Shown here in pieces: positions 45,923-54,734 of a stretch of DNA of 64,000 bases. Numbering within the stretch: position 1 is the first letter of the stretch; the number at the start of each line of letters is the position of its first letter. The stretch covers positions 806,001-870,000 of the forward strand of contig NZ_JBHSEZ010000001.1 in NCBI RefSeq assembly GCF_042653765.1. Direction: 5' to 3'. This DNA is from Castellaniella denitrificans. Its GTDB lineage: Bacteria > Pseudomonadota > Gammaproteobacteria > Burkholderiales > Burkholderiaceae_B. Both the position numbers and the translations under genes were made by a program. The notes beneath the pieces are model-generated. The model ran no database searches. It was not told where the DNA came from and was given only the letters and a program-made list of their open reading frames with translations.

Positions 45923-46396
45923 ATGCCCGCCCTCGAACTCGACGATCTGGACCGCCGCATCCTGGACATCCTGCAACAGGACTGCGCTCTCAGCAATCAG
46001 GACCTGGCCACGCGCGTGCACGCCTCGCCGCCGACCTGCCTGCGGCGGGTGCGCCGCCTGACCAGGGCGGGCATCATCCAGCGGCGGGTGGCGCTCCTGG
46101 ACCCCGCCCTGATGGGCGCGGCCCTGACGGTCCTGATCGAGGTCACGCTGGACGCGCAGGCGGCCGCCCAGGCCGATGCCTTCGAGGCCCAGTTGCTGGC
46201 CGAGCCGGCCATCCAGCAATGCTACCGGGTCAGCAGCGGGCCGGACTTCATGCTGGTCGCCCTGGTGGCGGACATGGCGGCCTACCAGGCCCTGGCGCTG
46301 CGCTGCCTGACGGGCGACCCGCGCGTGCGCAACGTGCGCAGCTTCTTCGCCACGCGGCGCAGCAAGTTCGACACCCGGATTCCGCTGGCCCCCTGA
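45923..46396 (+). CDS. Lrp/AsnC-family transcriptional regulator
   Basis: A 157-residue regulator. The N-terminal helix-turn-helix is LDDLDRRILDILQQDCALSNQDLATRVHASPPTCLRRVRRLTRAGII, and the RAM ligand-binding domain follows, with IQQCYRVSSGPDFMLVALVADMAAYQAL as its central block. The start at 45923 is chosen because the family begins a few residues before LDxxDxxIL; an ATG at 45848 would add 25 poorly conserved residues and run from near the operators. The neighbouring palindrome array suggests autoregulation and possibly control of glmS. Confidence 0.9.
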   Translation: MPALELDDLDRRILDILQQDCALSNQDLATRVHASPPTCLRRVRRLTRAGIIQRRVALLDPALMGAALTVLIEVTLDAQAAAQADAFEAQLLAEPAIQQCYRVSSGPDFMLVALVADMAAYQALALRCLTGDPRVRNVRSFFATRRSKFDTRIPLAP

Positions 46397-46397
46397 C

Positions 46398-47435
46398 TCA
46401 GCGGACCTGGTCCAGTTCCTGCGGTTCGGGCTCGTCCGCCCAGCGCTCGCGGAATTCCAGGATGTCCGGCAGGCAACGCACGAACGCCTCGACCAGTTCG
46501 GGATCGAAATGGCGGCCGCTTTCCTTGCGGATGTGGGCCACGGCGTCCTCGACGGGCCAGGCCGGCTTGTAGGGACGCACGCTGGTCAGGGCGTCGAACA
46601 CGTCGACCAGCGCGACGATGCGCGCGGCATGCGGAATGGCCTCGCCCGCCAGGCCGTCCGGATAGCCGCTGCCGTCCCATTTCTCATGGTGGCGCAGGGC
46701 GATCGTGGCGGCCAGCCGCAGCAGGCTGGACCGGTGCTCGCCGATGATCCGGGCGCCGATCACGGTGTGCTGGCGCATGATGGCCCATTCCGCCGCGTCC
46801 AGCTTGCCGGGCTTGAGCAGCACGGCGTCGGGAATGCCGATCTTGCCCACGTCGTGCATGGGCGCGGCGTTCAGCAGTTCGTCGGCCGCCTCTTCGCTGT
46901 AGCCGACCTCGCGCGCCAGGCGCCAGGCGTAATGGCTCATGCGCACGATGTGCAGTCCGGTCTCGTTGTCGCGGTATTCCGCCGCCGCGCCCAGGCAGCG
47001 GATGATCCGCAGGCGGGTTTCCAGGACCTCCCCGGCCTGCACCAGGGACAGATGGGTCCGGACCCTGGCCTGCACCACCGGCGGGTTGAAGGGCTTGGTG
47101 ATGTAGTCCACCGCGCCCAGTTCCAGCCCCTTGTGCTCGTCGGCCACCTGGCTGAGCGCCGTGACGAAGATCACCGGAATGGCGCGGGTGTCCTCGTCGC
47201 GCTTGAGGATCTCGCAGACCTCGTAGCCCGACATGCCCGGCATCATGATGTCGAGCAGGATCAGGTCGGGCCGCTCCTTGCGCACCAGGGACAGCGCCGT
47301 GGGTCCGTCCTTGGCGAACAGCAGGCGGTACTGCGCCTGCAGGGTGTGCCGCAACACCTGGAGATTCGTCGATTCGTCGTCCACCAGCAGCAGGGTGCGG
47401 CGCGCATCCTTCTTGTATTCCATGGAATGTTCCAT
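46398..47435 (-). CDS. HD-GYP response regulator (RpfG-like c-di-GMP phosphodiesterase)
   Basis: A 345-residue cytoplasmic response regulator. The receiver domain (about 12-135) has LLVDDE, the phospho-acceptor Asp in PDLILLDIMMPGMSG and the Lys in DYITKPF. The HD-GYP domain has the metal-binding HDVGKIGIPD and the hallmark HHEKWDGSGYPDGL, with RIVALVDVFDALTS after it; this matches active c-di-GMP phosphodiesterases such as RpfG. It starts 3 bases after the stop of the hybrid kinase gene, its probable cognate partner. Confidence 0.93.
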   Translation of the reverse strand: MEHSMEYKKDARRTLLLVDDESTNLQVLRHTLQAQYRLLFAKDGPTALSLVRKERPDLILLDIMMPGMSGYEVCEILKRDEDTRAIPVIFVTALSQVADEHKGLELGAVDYITKPFNPPVVQARVRTHLSLVQAGEVLETRLRIIRCLGAAAEYRDNETGLHIVRMSHYAWRLAREVGYSEEAADELLNAAPMHDVGKIGIPDAVLLKPGKLDAAEWAIMRQHTVIGARIIGEHRSSLLRLAATIALRHHEKWDGSGYPDGLAGEAIPHAARIVALVDVFDALTSVRPYKPAWPVEDAVAHIRKESGRHFDPELVEAFVRCLPDILEFRERWADEPEPQELDQVR

Positions 47436-47438
47436 TGT

Positions 47439-50426
47439 TCAATCCAGCTGCCCGGCGGCGCGCTCGGCCATGTCGGCCCGGACCGCATCCAGCAGGGCGC
47501 CGGCCCGTCCGAATTCGAAGGCGTCGATGGCCGCGCGCAGAGCCTGCGCCCGGGCGCCGTCGCCACGCGCCTCCAGTCCCGCGCAGACGAGGCCCAGCGC
47601 GGCGTCGTCCAGCTCGTTGCGCTCCAGCACGGTCCGCAGCGCCGCCGCGGCCGACTCCAGGTCGGCGTCGGCAACCGGCGCTGGCGCCCCGCCCGCCGCG
47701 GCGGCATCCCCCGGGGCGGACCCGGACGCCGCGCAGGCCTCCCGGCGGGCCGCCCTGGCTTCCTGGCGCGCCGCATCCAGCAGGGCGCGCAGATGCGGCA
47801 GGCGCATCCGCACGTCGGCGAGATGCCCCGCCCGGCCCTGATCCTCCAGTTCGCCCGCCTGCTGCGACACGGCCGTCAGGGCCAGGTTGCCCGCGGCGCC
47901 GCGCAGGCCATGCAGGCTGAACAGCAGGGCCTCGGAATCCGCCTCCGCGCCCTGGTCGGGCAATGGGTACTTGCCCGGCGCCTCGTCCAGGAAGGCCAGG
48001 ATCCGGTCGGCCAGCCGCGCCCGATCGCCCCAGAGCGCCACGCCGCGTTCCCAGTCGATCGCCCGCGCCGCCGCGCGGCCGGCCGGCGACGGGCCGTCGG
48101 ACGCCTCGGGCCTGCCTTCCAGCACCCGGGCGATCTCCTCGTACAGCCGGGGGATGTCCAGGGGCTTGACGGCGAAGCCGCTCATGCCGGCCTGCCGCGC
48201 CTCGCGGCGATCGTTGGCCATCACGCTGGCCGTCAGGGCGATGACCGGCGTGGCCGCCAGGCCCCGGGTGCGCTCGTGCTGGCGGATCAGGCGGGTGGCC
48301 TGCAGGCCGTCGATGACCGGCATGTGCACGTCCATCAGGACCACGTCGAAACGGCCGGCCAGGAACGCCTCCACGGCCTGCTCGCCATCGCGGGCGGATT
48401 CCACCTGATGGCCGCCGGCCCGCAGCACCAGCGTCAGCAGTTCCAGGTTCTGCTCCACGTCGTCGGCGATCAGCACGCGCAGGGGCGGCAGCCGCGGAGC
48501 ATCGCCCTGGGACTGCGGTTCGTCGGGCGCCCGGCCCGGCGCCAGCGGCAGCCACACGTGGAAGGTGCTGCCCCGGCCGGGCTCGCTCTCGACTTCGATC
48601 CGCCCCTTCATGGCCTCCACCAACTGGCGGGCGATCGTCGTGCCCAGCCCCGTGCCGCCGAAGCGCCGGCTGATCGAGGCGTCGGCCTGCGTGAAGGGAT
48701 CGAAGATGGACTGGACCTGCGCGGGGCTCATGCCGATGCCCGTGTCGCGCACCTGCACGTGCACCACCCCGCCCTCCAGGGAAAACAGCACGTCCACCCC
48801 GCCGGTCTCGGTGAACTTGATGGCGTTGCCCACCAGGTTGGTCAGGACCTGCAGCAGGCGCAGGGTGTCGCCCTTGAAATACTCCGGCATGTCGGCCGGG
48901 TAGTGGGTCGCCAGGCGCAGCCCCCGGGCCTGCGCGCCCAGGCGCAGCGAGGACTCGATCTGCATCGCCAGGCTCCTGAGCGAAAAGTCGCGGCTTTCCA
49001 GCTCCAGCCGGCCGCTGTCCATCTTGGATGTGTCCAGGATGTCGTTGAGCAGCCGCAGCAGGCTGCGCGACGACTGGCGGATGGTGTTCAGGTGGCTGCG
49101 CTGGGCGGGCGACAGGTCCGTCTGCAGCAGCAGGTCGGTGAACCCGATGATGGAATTCATCGGCGTGCGGATCTCGTGGCTCATGTTCGCCAGGAAATGG
49201 CCCTTGGCGGCGGCGGCCTGCTCGGCGCGTTCCGCCGCCTCGCGCAGGGAGGCCTCCAGCGCCTGCTTGTCGCTGATGTCGGTCAGCATGCCGACGAACA
49301 GCATCTCCTGATTGGGCAGCGACACGCGGCCGACGGCCAGGCGCACCGGCATCAGGCTGCCGTCCTTGCGCCGTCCGACGACCTCGCGGCCCATGCCGAT
49401 GATGTGCGGCACCCCGGTCGCGCGATAGCGCCGCAGGTAGCCGTCGTGCTCGGAATGATAGGGCTCGGGCATCAGCATCTTGATGTTGCGGCCGACCACT
49501 TCCCCGGCCTGGTAGCCGAACAGGCGCTCGGCCGAATGGCTGAATTCCTGCACGATGCCATGGCCGTCGATGGTGATGATGGCATCCACGGCCGTGTCCA
49601 GGATGGCCTGCAGGCGCGACTGGCTCTCGCCGACCTCGCGGTACAGTTCGCGGGTGCGGATGAGGCCGTTCAGCGACGTGACCAGCACCGCCACCGTCAG
49701 GCTGAGGGACGCCAGCCCCAGAGACGCCCAGGTGGTGCCCAGCCGGATGCCGTGCTCGGCGTCGACGATGCTCAGGTCGCCGTAGAAGCGCGCGGCCGCC
49801 ATGCCGGTGTAGTGCATCCCGGCAATCGCCACCCCCATGACCGTCCCGCTGATCAGGAACCGCATCCGCCGCGGCAGCGGCGTGCGGCGCAGGCCGAAGC
49901 GGATCCACAGCGCCAGCATCGCCAGCGCCACCGCCACGACGATGGACAGGCCGAACAGCAGCGGGTCGTAGCGCATTTCCAGCGTGCTGACCATGGCCGC
50001 CATGCCGGCGTAGTGCATCGCGCCGATGCCGGCGCCGACCACCACGCCGCCGATCACGAGCGGCCAGCCGACCGGCTCGGGCCGCGCCAGCATCCACAGG
50101 GCCGTCCACGAGGCCGCCAGGCCCGGCAGCAGGGACAGCAGGGTGACGTCCGTGCGGTAATACATGGGCGCCGGCAGGTGGAACGCCATCATGCCGATGA
50201 AATGCATGGTCCAGATTCCGCCGCCCAGGGCGATGGCGCCGGTGCCGATGGCCACGTGGCGATAGAAGCGGCTGCGGGTATGGCGGGCGATGTGCGAGGT
50301 CTGCAGCGCCATCAGGGACAGGAAGATCGGCACCGCGACGGACAGCAGGACCAGGCCGGGCTGCCAGGTGCCCTCGACCAGGGGGCCGAGATCCTCGCCG
50401 CCGACGAAGAAATGGTCAAGCATCAT
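47439..50426 (-). CDS. MHYT-domain hybrid sensor histidine kinase
   Basis: A 995-residue inner-membrane kinase. The N-terminal seven-helix MHYT sensor shows three repeats (MHFIGMMAF, MHYAGMAAM, MHYTGMAAA), proposed to bind copper and sense O2, CO or NO. A PAS domain follows (about 265-385), then HisKA with the phospho-His in NMSHEIRTPMNSIIGF (near 415), the ATPase domain (LVGNAIKFTETGG, DTGIGMSPAQ, FGGTGLG), a receiver with the Asp in DVVLMDVHMPVIDG (near 697) and an HPt domain with its His in SLHGLRGAAGNL (near 838). It is the likely phosphodonor for the HD-GYP regulator, linking a gas or redox cue to c-di-GMP. ATG codons at 50426 and 50423 are both possible. Confidence 0.93.
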   Translation of the reverse strand: MMLDHFFVGGEDLGPLVEGTWQPGLVLLSVAVPIFLSLMALQTSHIARHTRSRFYRHVAIGTGAIALGGGIWTMHFIGMMAFHLPAPMYYRTDVTLLSLLPGLAASWTALWMLARPEPVGWPLVIGGVVVGAGIGAMHYAGMAAMVSTLEMRYDPLLFGLSIVVAVALAMLALWIRFGLRRTPLPRRMRFLISGTVMGVAIAGMHYTGMAAARFYGDLSIVDAEHGIRLGTTWASLGLASLSLTVAVLVTSLNGLIRTRELYREVGESQSRLQAILDTAVDAIITIDGHGIVQEFSHSAERLFGYQAGEVVGRNIKMLMPEPYHSEHDGYLRRYRATGVPHIIGMGREVVGRRKDGSLMPVRLAVGRVSLPNQEMLFVGMLTDISDKQALEASLREAAERAEQAAAAKGHFLANMSHEIRTPMNSIIGFTDLLLQTDLSPAQRSHLNTIRQSSRSLLRLLNDILDTSKMDSGRLELESRDFSLRSLAMQIESSLRLGAQARGLRLATHYPADMPEYFKGDTLRLLQVLTNLVGNAIKFTETGGVDVLFSLEGGVVHVQVRDTGIGMSPAQVQSIFDPFTQADASISRRFGGTGLGTTIARQLVEAMKGRIEVESEPGRGSTFHVWLPLAPGRAPDEPQSQGDAPRLPPLRVLIADDVEQNLELLTLVLRAGGHQVESARDGEQAVEAFLAGRFDVVLMDVHMPVIDGLQATRLIRQHERTRGLAATPVIALTASVMANDRREARQAGMSGFAVKPLDIPRLYEEIARVLEGRPEASDGPSPAGRAAARAIDWERGVALWGDRARLADRILAFLDEAPGKYPLPDQGAEADSEALLFSLHGLRGAAGNLALTAVSQQAGELEDQGRAGHLADVRMRLPHLRALLDAARQEARAARREACAASGSAPGDAAAAGGAPAPVADADLESAAAALRTVLERNELDDAALGLVCAGLEARGDGARAQALRAAIDAFEFGRAGALLDAVRADMAERAAGQLD

Positions 50427-50784
50427 GATGCGGGCTCAATATTTGAAACCTGAAACGAAAGGACGCAGGACGTAGCCTAACAGAATGCAACAGGCCGGAT
50501 CGCCGGAATTCCGGCCGATTCGGTGCAGACCCGACACGATTCGGGAAAACGAGGGGACGGATTCAAAAAAACCATTGACCCCGGGAAATCCCTATGCAAC
50601 ACTTGCGGATTGCTTGTTTTCTGACCTTCTGACCTCGGTTTCACGCCAAGTGCGCCGTTTGGGTTGATTCGGTCGGCACATGCGACTGATTCTTGCCCGG
50701 CAGACATCCGCGGCAGCAACCCAGCGGGGACACCCATCCGATCCCCGCGGCACACCGCCCGCGTTCGCGGGCGCAAGGAAACCC
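50427..50784. other. Intergenic region between hybrid kinase and RNA helicase genes
   Basis: This 358-base divergent spacer holds the promoters of both genes. GCCGGAATTCCGGC (50502-50515) is a perfect 14-bp palindrome. TTGACC at 50575-50580 could be a plus-strand -35, but no good -10 is 16-18 bases on. The long leader to the helicase ATG could carry cold-responsive or autoregulatory RNA structure, as in other DEAD-box genes. I find no coding frame I can support. Confidence 0.4.
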
Positions 50785-52377
50785 ATGTCCTTCGACTCCC
50801 TGGGGCTCGCCCCCCAGCTCGTGGCCGCCCTGCGCGACCTGAGCATCGACACGCCCACCTCCGTCCAGTCCGCCGCCATTCCCCAGGCGCTCGCCGGCCA
50901 TGACCTGATGGTGTCCTCGCAGACCGGCAGCGGCAAGACCGCCGCCTTCATGCTGCCCGCCCTGCAGCGCCTGAGCCACCGCGCCGGCGCGGGCGGACGC
51001 GGCGTGCAGGTCCTGGTCCTGGCGCCCACGCGCGAACTCGCCATGCAGGTCGCCGACGCCGCCCGTTCCTACGGCAAGCAGATCGACGGCCTGCGCGTCG
51101 CCACCGTGGTCGGCGGAATGCCCTACGGCGCCCAGATCAAATCCCTGTCGCGCCGCGTGGACGTGCTGGTCGCCACGCCGGGCCGCCTGATCGATCACCT
51201 GCAGGCGCGGCGCGTGAACCTGTCCACCGTCCAGACCCTGGTGCTGGACGAGGCCGACCGCATGCTGGACATGGGCTTCATCGAGGACATCGAGACCATC
51301 ATCCGCAGCACGCCGGCCGAACGCCAGACGCTGCTCTTCTCGGCCACGCTGGACGGCACGGTCGCCCATCTGGCGGCCAACCTGATGCGCGATCCGAAGC
51401 GCATCGAGGTTTCGCACGCGCACCAGAAGCACACCCACATCACCCAGCACCTGCTGTACGCGGACGACAAGGCCCACAAGCTGCGCCTGCTGGACCACCT
51501 GCTGCGCGACACCAGCCTGGACCAGGCCATCGTCTTCACCGCCACCAAGCGCGGCGCCGACGACCTAGCCGACCACCTGAGCGACGAGGGCTTCGCCGCG
51601 GCCGCCCTGCACGGCGACATGAACCAGCGCCAGCGCACCCGCACCCTGGGCCTGCTGCAGAAGGGCCAGGTGCGCGTCCTGGTCGCCACCGACGTGGCCG
51701 CGCGCGGCATCGACGTGCAGACCATCAGCCACGCCGTGAACTACGACCTGCCCCTGCAGGCCGAGGACTACGTGCACCGCATCGGCCGCACCGGCCGCGC
51801 CGGGCGCTCCGGCCAGGCCATCACCCTGGCCGTGCACGCCGAGCGCCACAAGGTCCGCCGCATCGAACACTTCATCGGCCAGGCCATTCCCATGGAAACC
51901 ATTCCCGGCCTGGAGCCGCAACGGTCCGTGCGGCCCACCTACAAGGACAAGCCCACCCGCGGCGCCCGCCCGCAAGGCGGCAAGCCCCACGGCAAGCCCT
52001 GGCACAAGGACGGCCCCGCCGGCGCCGCGCCGCGCGCGCGCAAGCCCTGGCAACAGGACGCCCTGGCGGGCGACGATACCCGCCCGGCGCGCGCCCACAA
52101 GCCTTGGGAGCAGAACGGCCAGGCCGACGGCGCCCGTCCGGCCCGGGCCCGCAAGCCCTGGGAGCAGGACAAGCCGGCGTTCGCCCGCCCCGAACGTGGC
52201 GAAGGCCGCCCCTTCCATGCCAAGGCTGACCGTGCCCCCCACGGCGCCGGCCCGCGCCCGAGCCGTGACGGCGATACGCCGCGCGCGGCGCGGCCCGCCA
52301 AAGCCGGCGCCAAGCCGTCCATCAAGCGGCAGGCCCGCCAGGATCAGCCCCGCGCGGCGCGTCCCCGGTTTGCCTGA
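50785..52377 (+). CDS. DEAD-box ATP-dependent RNA helicase with repetitive basic tail
   Basis: A 530-residue RhlE-type helicase. Motifs in order: Q motif (FDSLGLAPQLVAALRDLSIDTPTSVQ), SQTGSGKTAAF, PTRELAMQ, TPGRLIDH, DEADRMLDMGF, SATLD, TATKRGADDLADHL, ARGIDVQTISHAVNYDLP and HRIGRTGRAGRSG. After about residue 395 comes a basic, low-complexity tail of some 135 residues containing the repeats ARKPWQQD, AHKPWEQN and ARKPWEQD, which probably binds RNA. AAGGAA precedes the ATG at 50785. It likely acts in ribosome assembly or mRNA decay, often cold-induced. Confidence 0.93.
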   Translation: MSFDSLGLAPQLVAALRDLSIDTPTSVQSAAIPQALAGHDLMVSSQTGSGKTAAFMLPALQRLSHRAGAGGRGVQVLVLAPTRELAMQVADAARSYGKQIDGLRVATVVGGMPYGAQIKSLSRRVDVLVATPGRLIDHLQARRVNLSTVQTLVLDEADRMLDMGFIEDIETIIRSTPAERQTLLFSATLDGTVAHLAANLMRDPKRIEVSHAHQKHTHITQHLLYADDKAHKLRLLDHLLRDTSLDQAIVFTATKRGADDLADHLSDEGFAAAALHGDMNQRQRTRTLGLLQKGQVRVLVATDVAARGIDVQTISHAVNYDLPLQAEDYVHRIGRTGRAGRSGQAITLAVHAERHKVRRIEHFIGQAIPMETIPGLEPQRSVRPTYKDKPTRGARPQGGKPHGKPWHKDGPAGAAPRARKPWQQDALAGDDTRPARAHKPWEQNGQADGARPARARKPWEQDKPAFARPERGEGRPFHAKADRAPHGAGPRPSRDGDTPRAARPAKAGAKPSIKRQARQDQPRAARPRFA

Positions 52378-52428
52378 GTCCGCGAACGCCTTGCGACAGG
52401 GCCGTCTCCTGCCGTAGCGGCCCTCCAC

Positions 52429-52450
52429 CGCGCGCCTTGCAAGGCGCGCG
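52429..52450. terminator. 22-bp perfect palindrome after the helicase gene
   Basis: CGCGCGCCTTG followed directly by CAAGGCGCGCG, 51 bases after the helicase stop. It lacks a T-run. It may stabilise the mRNA end or assist termination ahead of the stronger terminator at 52501. Confidence 0.45.
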
Positions 52451-52500
52451 GATTCGCTCGGCACAGGATAGTCCTCAGGGACGGCCCCGTGTCCGCTCTC

Positions 52501-52530
52501 ATCCCGGCCTCATGCCGGGATTTTTGTTTT
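52501..52530 (+). terminator. Intrinsic terminator of the helicase gene
   Basis: ATCCCGGC (52501-52508) pairs with GCCGGGAT (52514-52521) around CTCAT, followed by TTTTTGTTTT. The stem ends about 145 bases after the helicase stop and about 110 bases before the methyltransferase start. Confidence 0.9.
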
Positions 52531-52630
52531 ACAGTCGTGGCTACTCCCCCCGCGTCGCCACTTGCAGGCGGCTCCGACTTGTCCGCACTGGACAGTCCGC
52601 AGGGGACCGTCCAATGTCCCGCTTCGCCCC

Positions 52631-53812
52631 ATGATCGAACTGCCCGCTGTCCACACCCCCTCCGGCCTGCCGGAACCCGATGCCGACGCGCGCGCCCACG
52701 GCGCCCGCGTCCAGGCCATGCTCGAGGAGCGCATCCGCGATGCCGGCGGCTGGCTGCCGTTCGAACGCTGGATGGAGGCCGCCCTGTACGCGCCCGGCCT
52801 GGGCTACTACAGCGCCGGCAGCGCCAAGTTCCAAAACGACGGCGATTTCACCACCGCCCCCGAAACCAGCCCCCTGTTCGGCCAGGCGCTCGCGCGCCAG
52901 GTCGCCCAGGTGCTGGAGGCCAGCCGGTCCGCCCGCGTCCTGGAATTCGGCGCCGGGTCGGGCGCCCTGGCCGCCGTACTGATCCCCGCCCTGGGGGACC
53001 TGGGATTCGAGGTCGAATACGAGATCCTGGAACTGTCCGCCGATCTGCGCGCCCGCCAGAGGGACCGCCTGTCGGCCTGGGGCGACCGGGTGCGCTGGCT
53101 GGACGCGCTGCCGGCGGCCTTCAGCGGCTGCGTGATCGCCAACGAAGTCCTGGACGCCATGCCCGCCGTCCTGTTCCGCTGGAACGCCGCGGGCGCGCCC
53201 GAACTGCTGGGCGTCGCACTGGACGCCCGGCCAGAGGCCGCCGCGCCCTTCCGCTGGGCGGCGCGCGAAGCGCCGCCGCCCACCGCGGCCGCCCTGGCCG
53301 CCCGCATGCCGCCCCTGCCCGGCTACCAGTCGGAAATCAACCCTCAGGCCGAGGCCTGGGTGCGCGATCTGGGCCGCTGGCTGCAGCGGGGCGCGGCCCT
53401 GCTGATCGACTACGGTTTTCCGCGTGCCGAGTACTACCATCCCCAGCGCCTGCGCGGCACGCTGATGTGCCATTTCCGCCACCACGCCCACGACCAGGCG
53501 CTGATCCTGGCCGGCCTGCAGGACATCACCACCCATGTGGACTTCACCGCCATGGCGGACGCCGCCCTGGACGGCGGCCTGGAGGTGTTGGGCTACACGT
53601 CCCAGGCGCGCTTCCTGATGAACGCGGGCCTGACGGACCTGATCCGCGCGCCCGGCGACGACCCGGCGCAGCGCGCGCGCCAACTGACCGCCCTGAACAC
53701 GCTGCTGTCAGAGGCCGAGATGGGCGAGCTGTTCAAGGTCCTGGCCGTCGGACGGGGTCTGGACGCGCCCCTGCTGGGCTTCGCGCGCGGGGACCGGCGC
53801 GACCGGCTGTAG
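52631..53812 (+). CDS. SAM-dependent methyltransferase, MidA/NDUFAF7 family
   Basis: A 393-residue class I methyltransferase related to mitochondrial NDUFAF7 (MidA), which methylates an arginine of a complex I subunit; the bacterial role is unsettled. Landmarks are the N-terminal GGWLPFERWMEAALYAPGLGYYSAGSAKFQNDGDFTTAPETSPLFG, the SAM motif VLEFGAGSGALAAVL, YEILELSADLRARQRDRL, VIANEVLDAMPA and LIDYGFPRAEYYHPQR followed by GTLMCHFRHHAHDQ. The start at 52631 gives MIELPAVHTPSG; an upstream ATG at 52562 is less family-like. It converges on murI. Confidence 0.88.
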   Translation: MIELPAVHTPSGLPEPDADARAHGARVQAMLEERIRDAGGWLPFERWMEAALYAPGLGYYSAGSAKFQNDGDFTTAPETSPLFGQALARQVAQVLEASRSARVLEFGAGSGALAAVLIPALGDLGFEVEYEILELSADLRARQRDRLSAWGDRVRWLDALPAAFSGCVIANEVLDAMPAVLFRWNAAGAPELLGVALDARPEAAAPFRWAAREAPPPTAAALAARMPPLPGYQSEINPQAEAWVRDLGRWLQRGAALLIDYGFPRAEYYHPQRLRGTLMCHFRHHAHDQALILAGLQDITTHVDFTAMADAALDGGLEVLGYTSQARFLMNAGLTDLIRAPGDDPAQRARQLTALNTLLSEAEMGELFKVLAVGRGLDAPLLGFARGDRRDRL

Positions 53813-53866
53813 GCGGCTGGACACGGCCAGGCATCCCAGGCCGGGGCCATCGCCCGGCTTCCCGCC

Positions 53867-54661
53867 CTACGCCACCTTCAAACCGAAGCTGTTCATCAGG
53901 CGCCGGGTGGCGAAATCGGGCCGGCCGCCGGTGAACAGCGCCGTATCGTCCTCTTCCGGATGCAGGGCGTCGGCGCGGCGCGGCAGCAGGCTGCGGGCGC
54001 GCCGCGCGATGGCCTCGGCCGGGTCCAGCCAGTCCACGGGCCAGGGTGCCAGCCTCCGGAAGACGTTGGCCATGAAGGGATAGTGCGTGCAGGCCAGCAC
54101 CACGATGTCGGTGCGCGCGCCGCCGTCCTCCACGAAGCAGGGAGCGATCTCGGCGGCCACCGCCTCGTCGCTCACGGGCAGGCCGCGGACGTAGGCCTCC
54201 GCCATGCGCGCCAGCCGGGGCGAACCCACCAGGGTCACGTGGCATTGCGAGGCAAAGGACTGGATCAGGTCGCGGGTGTAGTCGCGCCGCACCGTGCCCG
54301 GTGTCGCCAGCACCGACACCCGCCCGGAACGCGTGCGCTCGGCCGCCGGCTTGATGGCCGGAACGGTGCCGACGAAAGTCATGCCCGGATAGGCCGCGCG
54401 CAGCGCGGCGCCCGCCACCGTGAACGCGGTATTGCAGGCGACGATGCACAGGGCCGGATCATGATCGCGCAGCAGCCCGTCGAACAGGTCCACGATCCGG
54501 TCCCGCAGGGCGTCCTCGGCCCAGCCGCCGTAGGGGAAGCCGGCATCGTCGGCCACGTAGACGAAGCGCCGCTCGGGCATCAGCACGCGGGCCTCGCGCA
54601 GCACGGTCAGGCCGCCGATCCCGGAATCGAAGACGAGGACAGGCTGGTCGTCAGGCGTCAT
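53867..54661 (-). CDS. murI: Glutamate racemase
   Basis: A 264-residue cofactor-independent racemase making D-glutamate for peptidoglycan. The catalytic Cys pair is present in IVACNTAF and VLACTHYPF, with FDSGIGGLTVLRE at the N-terminus and VYVADDAGFPYG after it. GGAAAGGC precedes the ATG. It lies 73 bases downstream of cca on the same strand, so slt, cca and murI may be cotranscribed. Confidence 0.95.
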   Translation of the reverse strand: MTPDDQPVLVFDSGIGGLTVLREARVLMPERRFVYVADDAGFPYGGWAEDALRDRIVDLFDGLLRDHDPALCIVACNTAFTVAGAALRAAYPGMTFVGTVPAIKPAAERTRSGRVSVLATPGTVRRDYTRDLIQSFASQCHVTLVGSPRLARMAEAYVRGLPVSDEAVAAEIAPCFVEDGGARTDIVVLACTHYPFMANVFRRLAPWPVDWLDPAEAIARRARSLLPRRADALHPEEDDTALFTGGRPDFATRRLMNSFGLKVA

Positions 54662-54734
54662 CGCATTTGCCTTTCCGATGATGATGCCGGCAGCGCCACC
54701 CTGAACCGCCCACTGTCTTCGACAAGTCGATCTT

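Noticed and set aside
46509..50453. A 1314-codon open frame on the plus strand and a 1141-codon frame on the minus strand over the kinase/HD-GYP genes
   Set aside because: Both are overlap shadows of GC-rich coding DNA; they are low-complexity (Arg/Ala/Gly/His-rich) with no domain, while the kinase and HD-GYP frames carry complete motif sets.
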